Shown: piece after piece, positions 34,401 through 62,091 of the stretch | Layout of the letters: each line of letters opens with the position of its first letter | Numbering within the stretch: the first letter of the stretch is position 1 | Assembly: GCA_949152475.1 (NCBI GenBank) | Contig: OX424569.1 | Span: 18,575,170 to 18,639,169, forward strand | Length of the DNA: 64,000 nt | Reading direction: 5' to 3' | Origin: Terebella lapidaria | Taxonomy: Eukaryota > Annelida > Polychaeta > Terebellida > Terebellidae | Made by a program: the position numbers and the translations under genes | The notes under the pieces: model-generated | What the model saw: only the letters and a program-made list of their open reading frames with translations | Databases searched by the model: none | What the model was told of the DNA's origin: nothing

Positions 34401-35817
34401 ACCTGTTTGCCACTCGTTGGAACAACAGGCTCCCCACCTTTGTGTCGCCAATCCCAGACCCCCTAGCTTGGGGTGTGGATGCTCTGTCTATGGACTGGGA
34501 GGGCCTGTATGCATATGCTTACCCCCCAGCCATTCTGATTCCGCAAGTGATTGCCAAGGTTCGAGCACAACAATGTCGGATCCTGCTTATTGCGCCTCTA
34601 CAACCCGAGAAGTCGTGGTTCTCAGAGCTTCTAGATCTCCTCGTCGATGTCCCGAGGCCGTTGCCTCTGCGGGGAGATCTACTGAGGCAGCCACGGTCTC
34701 CGGTGTTTCACCAGAACACACGCCAGCTGGCCCTTCACGCGTGGATGTTGTCCAGCGATCCTTCCGCACAAAGGGATTTTCTGAGGAAGTGTCCTCTCGG
34801 CTCGCACGACCAAATAGAAGGTCTTCTTTGGCGGGCTACGAGTCGAAATGGGTCGTCTTCAGTGCTTGGTGTGAGCGCAGGCAGACTGATCCTTTCACGG
34901 CCAATGCCCCCTTAATAGCTGAATTTCTGATGTTAAAATTCTCTGAAGGTCGGGCGCCGTCTACCCTTGCAGACTACAGAACGGCTATTGCTAAGACACT
35001 TTTGCCACGACAAGGTGTGGACTACGGGACCGATCATGCCTTGACTTTATTGCTCAAGAACTTCGAGGTAGATCGTCCCGTGGCGCGAAACCCCACTCTT
35101 GCGTGGGACTTGTCGTTGGTCTTGAACCGTCTGGCATCAGCCCCGTTCGAGCCCCTGGCTTCGGCGCCCCTCAAGTTAGTCACTTGGAAAACGGTTTTTC
35201 TCCTTGCCCTAGCCTCTGGCAGGCGTCGAGGTGAGATCCATGCTTTGGATGCGTCTAAGATTAGCTGGAAGGAGAACTATGCTCAGGTCAGACTGGGTGT
35301 TCTCCCGTCTTTTCTCTCGAAAACCCAGCTCTCTACGGCCCCTCCATTGGCGATTGTGATCCCTGCTCTCGATGCCTCTCTTGGCACAGACTTGGAGAGT
35401 GACGCGAAGGTCTATCCCGTACATGCGTTGCGTTTTTACCTTGACAAGACCAAGGGTTTTCGACAAGGCAAAAAGCTTCTTTTCGTCTCTTATCTGAAAA
35501 GCTTCAAGAACAATATTCGCTCCCCGACTATCTCTTCTTGGATTAAGAAATGCATCCGGCTCTGTTACGATCTCGGCGATCAGCCGACTGATTGTTCTTT
35601 TCGGGTACGGGCGCATGACGTACGGGCCATGGCTGCGTCATTGGCTTATATTGGTAATACACCACTATCTCAGGTTATGAGTGCATGTTCTTGGTCTTGC
35701 CATAACATGTTTACTTCTCATTATCTCAGAGACATAGCCTGGACGTCTGAGGACGAGTTGCACCTGGGTTCGATCGTCGCCAGCCAGCACGTCATCCCCG
35801 ATCGCACATCAAGCTAA
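31486..35817 (+). CDS. DIRS gag C-terminal part and tyrosine recombinase in one 1443-codon open frame
   Basis: Residues about 1-450 are gag-like: acidic stretch SDSEEEDEEEDMD, then a helical region ending in basic KKQRKKQ and RRGKSKGG. Residues about 450-1080 are antisense-like text over the RT gene and unlikely to be a selected protein. Residues about 1085-1443 are the tyrosine recombinase. Its catalytic set is visible: Arg in ASGRRRGEIHAL (about 1246-1248), His-x-x-Arg in AHDVRAMAASLAY (1377 and 1380), and SWSCHNMFTSHYLRD with Tyr1413. The recombinase integrates the circular cDNA. It overlaps the RT frame at its start, which is common in DIRS elements; no start codon of its own is evident. 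Confidence 0.8.
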   Translation: MRARPPVDYPRLCSGPSPYSILPPDQLLATPAQVVGPTPGSSRGVTPVHGVQVLPSSGFVPSASRKRRCPDPESDSEEEDEEEDMDSASIHPSLVDERGSSQDLQFREKLILTRTRLGSQFPPEPPTETSSSVEPVSCGQPVPPSSSRQQLPLSRSVRQAFEVRRQASIKAKGDKIKRPKLSSSYLPSHKDFTEQLSEPSRKTLQYMSAPSKISVTPAQVADVQQSIRSAVLIDSTQDWLLAATRDLLENLAQQASAGPVPQAALQDQISTAIGFLSSAGVSIRDRLHQLSYGAFTMEQWRRGAFLKSLTFKPSLDLKSRLRSAPMLLSCAQEALTDQAANSLFHGEDGALSAEKRQVSDHVQSANAQLVSELLAKQKTWKSRLQPQTASSSKPKKQRKKQPFSGAPASTTKRGGRHSGSSRRGKSKGGARASRPSHDSKYPCQGTFRVPRVTNGDSRSFWSRRTASRRALKSLLAYLARDESQPLDRGGTPEGIPDSVHNSTCIIPHPQVIHSAVGSGEASSLGCRDQKIDCERGSRTCRSADSGFLQYRVRGSREFRRLAPSYRLVASESVRADSKVRYGDARVHSVSASRECMGDLAGSEGCLLPHSDTLSLAKVSEVRLPGSCVAVPCSTIRPVTSLDIHHGGEGGPEPSPPAGIVPSSIPRRLAPTQSVSRHVVGAPRLVDQYMSDNGPSDQFREIGARSISRFCVPGLQVCDHVRHGLPTSGQNFQIAPYPSLLPGSSVSVGSHLAVSARPVGGNGEAGAFGPLTYARTAALPEFGLVSSYRPRLYDGNVVSSGSRVHAVVDPNQKPVTRFSLPSAAAIQASVYGCQHGGLGRPLGLPRDFGLMERPLFVLAHQCSRVGSCISGPGQLGIRVSRTLSVGCHGQLNGHGLHQQARRHSFLDTQSSGVGLAMVVQRPIDYALCPSHSRPSQCLGGHAVSAGSGTAYRMDLVSSGLSTVMYPLGSTSCGPVCHSLEQQAPHLCVANPRPPSLGCGCSVYGLGGPVCICLPPSHSDSASDCQGSSTTMSDPAYCASTTREVVVLRASRSPRRCPEAVASAGRSTEAATVSGVSPEHTPAGPSRVDVVQRSFRTKGFSEEVSSRLARPNRRSSLAGYESKWVVFSAWCERRQTDPFTANAPLIAEFLMLKFSEGRAPSTLADYRTAIAKTLLPRQGVDYGTDHALTLLLKNFEVDRPVARNPTLAWDLSLVLNRLASAPFEPLASAPLKLVTWKTVFLLALASGRRRGEIHALDASKISWKENYAQVRLGVLPSFLSKTQLSTAPPLAIVIPALDASLGTDLESDAKVYPVHALRFYLDKTKGFRQGKKLLFVSYLKSFKNNIRSPTISSWIKKCIRLCYDLGDQPTDCSFRVRAHDVRAMAASLAYIGNTPLSQVMSACSWSCHNMFTSHYLRDIAWTSEDELHLGSIVASQHVIPDRTSS
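32582..34915 (+). CDS. DIRS reverse transcriptase-RNase H
   Basis: This 777-codon frame is +1 relative to the gag/recombinase frame. RT begins around residue 105 (VGGRLNLFWPIWQEM). It contains SLDLKDAFFHIPIH and the catalytic YLDD at 299-302. RNase H follows, with FTDAST (Asp466), INALELEAV, ATDNSTVMAYINKQGG and HHIPGRLNVLADMLSR. After it comes the DLFATRWNNRLPTFVSP-PDPLAWGVDAL region conserved in DIRS proteins. All motifs are intact. The first ~100 residues overlap the gag end and may not be translated; expression probably needs frameshifting or re-initiation. Confidence 0.85.
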   Translation: MPSWSPNCLPSRRLGSHGCSHRPLLLQSPRNRGRSSPFQEPLPLQPSVVVATPGPAAAASLRAEQGRPGPVTTVSTRARELSEYHASPMATPAHFGHVEPPVGGRLNLFWPIWQEMRASPWIVGVLRKGFQIQFITQPALSPIPKSFTLPSAPAKRAALDVEIKKLIAKGAVEPADPRTPGFYSIVFVVPESSGGWRPVIDLSRLNPFVQTPKFVMETPESIRLALPENAWAISLDLKDAFFHIPIHSASRKYLRFAYRGRVWQFHALPFGLSPPWIFTMVVREVQSLAHQRGLFLHQYLDDWLLRSQSRDTLLEHRDWLINTCQTMGLVINFEKSELVPSRDFVFLGYRFVTTSGMVFPPQDRISKLRPILASFLAHPCQSAATWQSLLGLLAATEKLVPLGRLHMRELQHCLSLAWCQATDPDSTMVMLSPAARECMQWWIQIRNLSQGSPFRLPLPSKHLFTDASTEGWGAHLDFQEISGLWSDHYLSWHINALELEAVSRALANWVSELAGHSVLVATDNSTVMAYINKQGGTRSLTLSRQVSALLWWCNARSIMLCAHHIPGRLNVLADMLSRRGQVQPTEWTLSPAVFRQLCTLWDRPHVDLFATRWNNRLPTFVSPIPDPLAWGVDALSMDWEGLYAYAYPPAILIPQVIAKVRAQQCRILLIAPLQPEKSWFSELLDLLVDVPRPLPLRGDLLRQPRSPVFHQNTRQLALHAWMLSSDPSAQRDFLRKCPLGSHDQIEGLLWRATSRNGSSSVLGVSAGRLILSRPMPP

Positions 35818-35911
35818 TTGAGGACTTTGGTTACCTTTTTGCTCCACTGTGAGCTTTTGTTTTTCCGTTATGCTGTCCAAAACTGAAAAACTATAAAAAA
35901 AAATAAAAAAA

Positions 35912-37706
35912 TTAGCCCAAAGGCTAAGATAGGTTACCGGACAATTTTGGTTTGGCCATGGCAGCATTGGCAGGTTACAGACCTTGAGATTTACCAATCA
36001 AGGTTCGCAGTGTAAATCCCAATCAAGGTCATCCGTATGAACTTCGATGTTACCATTACATGTATGTGTGCGGCATTTGATATTCTATTTGTTGGGTGGA
36101 ATCATTTAGGCCGCTCAGGTCAATTTACACATTCCAAGTCAGACATTTGGCACTCAAGGTCATCTGACGTCAAGTTCAAGGTCATCATTAGTTGTGCCAT
36201 ATATGTCTTCCTGTTCATAACATGAGCTCTCTCTGCAAGCATTCCATCTACAGAGGCAAATCTGGGCATTTTTTGACCCCAAAATGGCTGTTTTGACCTT
36301 TCAAGGTCATCGAAGGTCAGATTCAAGGTCACCACACAAGTCGCCATATATGACTTCCCATTTGAAAGTGCCAATTTCTAAGCTCTATCTTCAAGCGTTC
36401 TATGAGTACAGTCCGGACAGCTCCCATTATGAAGGAAAAAAGTGCCGAAAATTTCCTAAGTCCAAAATTTTTTCAAAGGGTGAAAATTTTTTTTTGCCTA
36501 GAAATGGCCCAAAATGGATAGTAATGTGATTTGGGGCGAAAAATTTTTTTTCGCCGACTCGTCCAAAATTCAAAATGGCCGCCACAAGGAGATCGGCGAT
36601 TCAAGGGCAACAAAACTTATACACGTCACAGAGGTATATAAGAGGAATCTTTTTAAGCAAAAATCTCAAAACTGATCAGACACTTTTTGAGAAAATACAG
36701 ACCAGGTGCAAATTTGAGCGTATTCCGACCCAAAAATGGCTGTTTTGACCTTTCAAGGTCATCGAAGGTCAAATTCAAGGTCACTACACAGTCCAAAATT
36801 TTTTCAAAGGGTGAAAATTTTTTTTTGCCTAGAAATGGCCCAAAATGGATAGTAATGTGATTTGGGGCGAAAAATTTTTTTTCGCCGACTCGTCCAAAAT
36901 TCAAAATGGCCGCCACAAGGAGATCGGCGATTCAAGGGCAACAAAACTTATACACGTCACAGAGGTATATAAGAGGAATCTTTTTAAGCAAAAATCTCAA
37001 AACTGATCAGACACTTTTTGAGAAAATACAGACCAGGTGCAAATTTGAGCGTATTCCGACCCAAAAATGGCTGTTTTGACCTTTCAAGGTCATCCAAGGT
37101 CAAATTCAAGGTCACTACACAAGTCGCCATATATGACTTCCCATTTGAAAGTGCCAATTTCTAAGCTCTATCTTCAAGCGTTCTATGAATACAGTCCGGA
37201 CAGCTCCCATTATGAAGGAAAAAAGTGACGAAAATTTTCCAAGTCCAAAACTTTTTTCAAAGGGTGAATGCGATTTGGGCCGAAAAATTTTTTTTTCGTC
37301 GACCCGTCGAAAATTCAAAATGGCCGCCATATGCAGACCGGCGATTCAAGGGCAACCAAACTTATACACATCACAGAGGTACATAACAAGAATCTTTTGA
37401 AACAAAAATCTCAAATCTGATCAGACAGTTTTTGAGAAAATGGCCGCCAAAGTTCAAATTTGACCGTTTTTCGACGAAAACGACCGCCATTTTGAAAAAA
37501 ATTTAAAAATCAAAAAACTAAAAAATACCTCCTTCTCAAACTATTTTAAGGTATCTTTTCCCAAATTTTCAGAAAGATTGGACCGTAAACTTTAAAGATA
37601 AAAATGTGGACGGACGACGACGACGCCGACGACGACGACGCCGGACGGACGGACGCCGGACGCAACGCCATGGCAATAGGTTATCGGACCATAGGTCCGG
37701 TAACCT
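35912..37706 (-). mobile_element. Family B element inserted in the DIRS 3' region
   Basis: Read on the minus strand it starts AGGTTACCGGACCTATGGTCC, passes a GACGGACGACG-type microsatellite (about 37612-37665) and ends GTCCGGTAACC...TTAGCCTTTGGGCTAA. Internal units carry AAGGTCAAATTCAAGGTCA and AAAATGGCCGCC. It sits just after the recombinase stop (35815-35817) in an A-rich stretch, so it entered after the DIRS copy. It is non-coding. Confidence 0.7.
36460..37121. repeat. 331 bp tandem duplication inside a family B element
   Basis: GTCCAAAATTTTTTCAAAGG begins at 36460 and again at 36791. The two 331 bp copies are almost identical, so this duplication is recent compared with the divergence between family B copies. 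Confidence 0.85.
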
Positions 37707-38133
37707 AAAAACCAACGAAAACCACACAAAAACATCAAGGATTGTTCGGACTATGTGTCGCTTTTTCAGATGATCCGGATGGATTCCTCAGTTCTGTGGA
37801 TATTAGTGCAAAGGATTATGAACTGTATATACTCAGTTGGTTATATCGTTCAGGGAAGATTCCCAGATTCTCCTAATTTAAGTACCATTGTTACCTTGGA
37901 CTTGGATTGATTTGACTCTTACACGCACGGCGTGAGTGAGTGGATACCATGGAATGGAAATTCAAGTCTGGTGGAAGTGAAGAGGATTCAGAACTGAAGC
38001 TTTCTTCACAAGGTATGTTGCACTAATATTTATATATTTTTATATATATAAGGAAAGAATGACCTCCATGATACTATTCGGGTAGACTTCCAGGGACCGG
38101 TTCAAATCCCACCTCCTATGTTTATTCTGAATT

Positions 38134-38233
38134 TTACCCGTGTAGTATTATGGAGGTAATGTATAGGACAATAATTCGTCGTTTTAAAGGTTAAAACTAG
38201 TATTATTTACTATACTTACCTCCATAATACTAC
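38134..38233. repeat. DIRS internal complementary region
   Basis: TTACCCGTGTAGTATTATGG then AGGTAATGTATAGGACAATAA complements the left tip and the start of the left repeat. It is followed directly by ATTCGTCGTTTTAAAGG ... CTTACCTCCATAATACTACC, which complements the right tip and end of the right repeat. The join AATAATTCG marks where the two ends meet in the circular intermediate. Confidence 0.85.
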
Positions 38234-38286
38234 CAAAGTGCCCACCCTACCTACCCCGTTACCTTTGTACTCGTCCCTGAGACGAG

Positions 38287-38439
38287 GAATTGGGAATGGA
38301 GGAAATGGCTACGGTGCTGCCCCTGGTGGCAGCAATGGAAGGGTCATTCTTTATTCTTCCCCATATGAGAGGTTTCTCTATGGGGGAGCCTAATTTAAGT
38401 AGGCTGTTAGGAGTTACCCGTGTAGTATTATGGAGGTAA
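38287..38439 (-). repeat. DIRS right inverted terminal repeat
   Basis: This is the reverse complement of the left repeat at 29415-29562, ending GTAGTATTATGGAGGTAA. It is followed by the unique right tip to 38482 (TAGTAAATAATACTAGTTTT ... ACGACGAATT). Confidence 0.85.
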
Positions 38440-38642
38440 GTATAGTAAATAATACTAGTTTTAACCTTTAAAACGACGAATTCATGACAATTAAAGCTGA
38501 AGTAGTGTGATGTTTTGTTTTCAAAAACAATGAATTATGTGCCAGTAAGATGGAAATATCCAAACACATTCCATTAAAACTAACTCTTGAAGCCTTTATA
38601 TCTAGCATTGCACAGTGCCTTGTTGCTGGCACCTCAGACGAA

Positions 38643-40580
38643 CTAGACGTCAAGGCCTAAAGATGCCTTGAGGCATTTCGGTGTTAAGACTAATTTGTAA
38701 TATTTATAACATGTTTACCATGGGCTCTACAATGCTCTACGACACACTATTTCCACGATATCGATGAAAACGAAAAATGCCGACTTGGCGAAAAAAATTC
38801 AGGTCAAGGTCAAAGTTCATCCATAATACTCCTTAGACATGTTTGTCTGGTGCCACGAGTCCAAAAATAATGTCCGTTTCGCTCTACGACGCACCGTTTC
38901 CGAGATGTCGACGAAAACGAAAAATTAGCCCAAAGGCTAAGATAGGTTACCGGACAATTTTGGTTTGGCCATGGCAGCATTGGCAGGTAACAGACCTTGA
39001 GATTTACCAATCAAGGTTCGCAGTGTAAACATATGACCTTGGGATTTACCAATCAAGGTCATCCGTATGAATTTTGATGTTACCATTACAAGTATGTGTG
39101 CAGCATTTGATATTCTATATGTTGGGTGGAATCGTTTAGGCCGCTCAGGTCAATTTACACATTCCAAGTCAGACATTTGGCACTCAATGTCATCTGACAT
39201 CAAGTTCAAGGTCATCATTAGTTGTGCCATATATGTCTTCCTATATGTTCATAATGCAAACATGAGCTCTATCTGCAAGCATTTCATCTACAAAGGCAAA
39301 TCTGGGCATTTTTGACCCCAAAATGGCTGTTTTGACCTTTCAAGGTCATCCAAGGTCAAATTCAAGGTCACCACACAAGTCGCCATATATGACTTCCCAT
39401 TTGAATGTGCCAATTTCTAAGCTCTATCTTCAAGCGTTCTATGAGTACAGTCCTGACAGCTTCCATTATGAAGGAAAAAAGTGCCGAAAATTTTCTAAGT
39501 CCAAAATTTTTTTCAAAGGGTGAAAATTTTTTTTTGCCTAGAAATGGCCCAAAATGGATAGTAATGTTATTTGGGGCGAAAAAATTTTTTTTCGCCGACT
39601 CGTCAAAAATTCAAAATGGCCGCCACACTGAGATCGGCGATTCAAGGGCAACAAAACTTATACACGTCACAGAGGTATATAAGAGGAATCTTTTTAAGCA
39701 AAAATCTCAAAACTGATCAGAGAGTTTTTGAGAAAATACAGACCAGGTGCAAATTTGAGCGTTTTTCGACCCAAAAATGGCTGTTTTGACTTTTCGACCC
39801 AAAAATGGCTGTTTTGACCTTTCAAGGTCATCCAAGGTCAAATTCAAGGTCACCACACAAGTCGCCATATATGACTTCCCATTTGAAAGTGCCAATGTCT
39901 AAGCTCTATCTTCAAGCGTTCTATGAGTACAGTCCGGACAGCTCCCATTATGAAGGAAAAAAGTGCCGAAAATTTTCTAAGTCCAAAATGTTTTTCAAAT
40001 CGTGAAAAATTTTTTTGGCCCTAGAAATGGCCCAAAATGGATAGTAATACGATTTGGGGCGAAAAAAATTTTTTTCGCCGACCCGCCAAAAATTCAAAAT
40101 GGCCGCCACACGGAGACCGGCGAATTTAGGGCAACCAAACTTATACATATCACAGAGGTATATGAGGGGAATCTTTTGAAACCAAAAACTCAAAACTGAT
40201 CAGACAGTTTTTGAGAAAATGGCCGTCAAAGTCCAAAATTGAGCGATTTTCGACAAAAACGGCCGCCATTTTGAAGAAAATGTGAAAATCAAAAAACAAA
40301 AAAATACCTCCTTCTCAGAATATTTTCAGGCATTTTTGTGCAAAATTTCAGAAAGATTCGATCGTTAACTTTAAAGATAAAAATGTTAACGCCGGACGGA
40401 CGCAACGCCATGCCAATAGGTTATCGGACCAAAGGTCCGGTAACCTAAAATGACGACTCGGCAGAAAAATTCAAGGTCAAGGTCGAAGGTCACCCTTAAT
40501 ACCCCTTGGACATGTTTGTCCAAGAAAAAAAAAAAAGGAAAAAAAAAATTCTGCTAAAACCTTTCGAAATGCCTTAATTA
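38643..40580 (-). mobile_element. Family A element, copy 3, interrupted
   Basis: On the minus strand the 5' end is TAATTAAGGCATTTCGAAAG at 40580, followed by TTTTAGCAGAA and T-rich sequence. The 3' end is CCGAAATGCCTCAAGGCATC, then GGCCTTGACGTCTAG|TT, finishing at 38643. About one array unit remains. A family B element (38925-40446) splits it: the two flanks rejoin exactly into the array text CGAAAACGAAAAA-TGACGACTCGGC. Confidence 0.7.
38925..40446 (-). mobile_element. Family B element nested in family A copy 3
   Basis: It has the same ends as the other family B copies (TTAGCCCAAAGGCTAAG at 38925, CCGGTAACCT at 40446 on the plus strand). Its interior matches the element at 35912-37706, including AAATGGCCGCCAC and AAGGTCAC motifs. 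It is inserted into an A/T run of the family A array, consistent with a preference for T-rich targets. No coding frame. Confidence 0.75.
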
Positions 40581-41034
40581 TGATAATGCTCAAATATCTA
40601 TGATAAACTTCAGTAATTGGAGTCAGATTGTATTCTACAATGAACGAGCATGGATAAGTGGTAGTTGAGACAGAGTATCTTGAAAATGGATTCACTGGAC
40701 TGAATTAGTGAATAACTCCACTGTTTGCTCACAACAGACAGACAAAACCAGAAACTTCCGGTTACATGTATTTAGTTTATTACTTCAGGACAATGATACA
40801 ATAGCATCAACATAATATCATGGTTCACTTGACAATTTACTGCAGGTTTCTACACATTTCATACACAGGGAATAAAACCTCATTTGTACCTTAATAATAT
40901 TGACTATTATTTCCTTTCACATACTGAAGAGTGCAGTATTTATTATTTTTTTCATGCAATATTTATTATACAGATTTACATGGCCAAGCTAAATTATCAG
41001 ACTTCAGGCTGTGTTGATGCTGTGCTGCGAAAGG
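40581..41034 (-). other. Probable 3' UTR of the multi-EGF gene
   Basis: It follows the stop codon (41035-41037, minus strand). On the minus strand AATAAA occurs at 40962-40967, 40939-40944 and 40776-40781, any of which could serve as polyadenylation signal. No other gene is seen. Confidence 0.5.
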
Positions 41035-60872
<19,838 letters not shown>

Positions 60873-61512
60873 CTGTAACAAAACAAAGACAATTCAGTCA
60901 AGGTGTGATGCATCCCATAATTTCTGTGTTCTGTCCAGTATTAAACTCCGTATACTTGCATGTATTCTTACATTTTACAAGCGTAAAATTTTCAAGTATC
61001 GTCCACTTTTGTGATGGTCAGGCCCAGGCAGGCGAGGAAATAATGTGACATGCCTTGGAATCCTGATATCTAACACTGAACTTGATTACGACAGTCAACA
61101 GAAATCCATGGACTGTATACCGGGTAACCAGATTGTCATGAAATAGTTATTAGCAGTTGATTTTTATTATGAACTAGCATTTTGGTGTATCAGATCAAGG
61201 GCAGCACTGTGCGGCCATATAATTTAGTTACATGTATATTTTTTTTGTTCGATCACCTATAGTCTGTGCTGTTGAATTAAGTTTGATAAAATGATTCCCG
61301 TGTTTTTATTTCATCCTATATTGCAAAAGGATATTCTGGCAAAATGAATATGAAATATGAATATGGTAGAAGTTACTGTACGTTTTAAAAGATGGAATTA
61401 TGTCATGATCTGAAATACCTCACAACTATAATCAACTGGTACACTTATATTTTTACACTGGTGAGCTCGGCTGTCCAGCACGAGGATTTAGATATTTTCG
61501 TAATCACCAGTA
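60873..61512. other. Non-coding, presumably intron or 5' region of the multi-EGF gene
   Basis: No EGF-type exon, with its regular cysteines and phase 1 splice sites, could be found on the minus strand. No other gene is seen. Confidence 0.4.
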
Positions 61513-62091
61513 GGGCCCAAGTATCGCACCTTACTCTGTTAATACTACTCATCCACTGAATGTATACCATATTTATTCCGTCTGGCACATTTTTAATCTT
61601 CATTGAATTAAGAAGAAATAGTAAGCTGCGCTACATGGGCCACAAGGGGGCCTGCAATTCCCACCAGTACGGTAGTTATTTACGCCTAGACAACATTCAC
61701 ACAATCCTCAAAATTAGATGCTTTCACACTTTCACACAATTTTCAACAATTAGATGCTCAATATTAGACATGACTGGCAAAATGAATGTTAACTATAAAG
61801 TAATATCAATAATATCCCATCCATAAAATGGCTCAAGTATCATATCCTGCGTCTTCTTCTACATTCAATAAGGATCAAAAAGGTGTGAAACGGATTAAAT
61901 GGTATGTTTTCAGTGGACGAGTAGTATTAAGGGCCCAAGTAGCGCACCTTACTCTGTTAATACTACTCACCCACTGAATATATACCATATTTAATCCGTC
62001 TGGCACATTTTTAATCTACATTGAATTTAGAAGAAATAGTAAGCTGCGCTACATGGGTCGTATTAAGGAGCAGTGTACGGTACTTGGGCCC
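61513..62091. mobile_element. Foldback element with three internal copies of a ~130 bp unit
   Basis: It starts GGGCCCAAGTATCGCACC and ends GGTACTTGGGCCC. Unit copies in direct orientation lie at about 61513-61640 and 61931-62060 (CTTACTCTGTTAATACTACTC ..., TCCGTCTGGCACATTTTTAA). A third, diverged copy in inverse orientation lies at about 61864-61932, ending GACGAGTAGTATTA right before the second direct copy. It is non-coding. Confidence 0.65.

Larger units (their letters stand above)
29400..38482 (+). mobile_element. DIRS-type tyrosine recombinase retrotransposon
   Basis: Inverted terminal repeats (29415-29562 against 38287-38439) flank the element. Unique tips (ATTATTGTCC at the left, AAAACGACGAATT at the right) are both reproduced in complement within an internal complementary region at 38134-38233. 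This is the diagnostic DIRS arrangement, used to re-form a circle before recombinase-mediated integration. Coding order is gag-like frames, RT-RNase H and tyrosine recombinase. No target duplication is seen, as expected for this class. A family B element (35912-37706) is inserted between the recombinase stop and the 3' non-coding part. The gag region is broken into several frames, so this copy is probably not fully functional. Confidence 0.9.

Noticed and set aside
32582..34915. Dam-like methyltransferase domain after RNase H
   Set aside because: The DLFATRWN...SPIPDP region is conserved in DIRS proteins and has been discussed in that context, but I cannot see a clear catalytic methyltransferase motif, so I do not claim activity.
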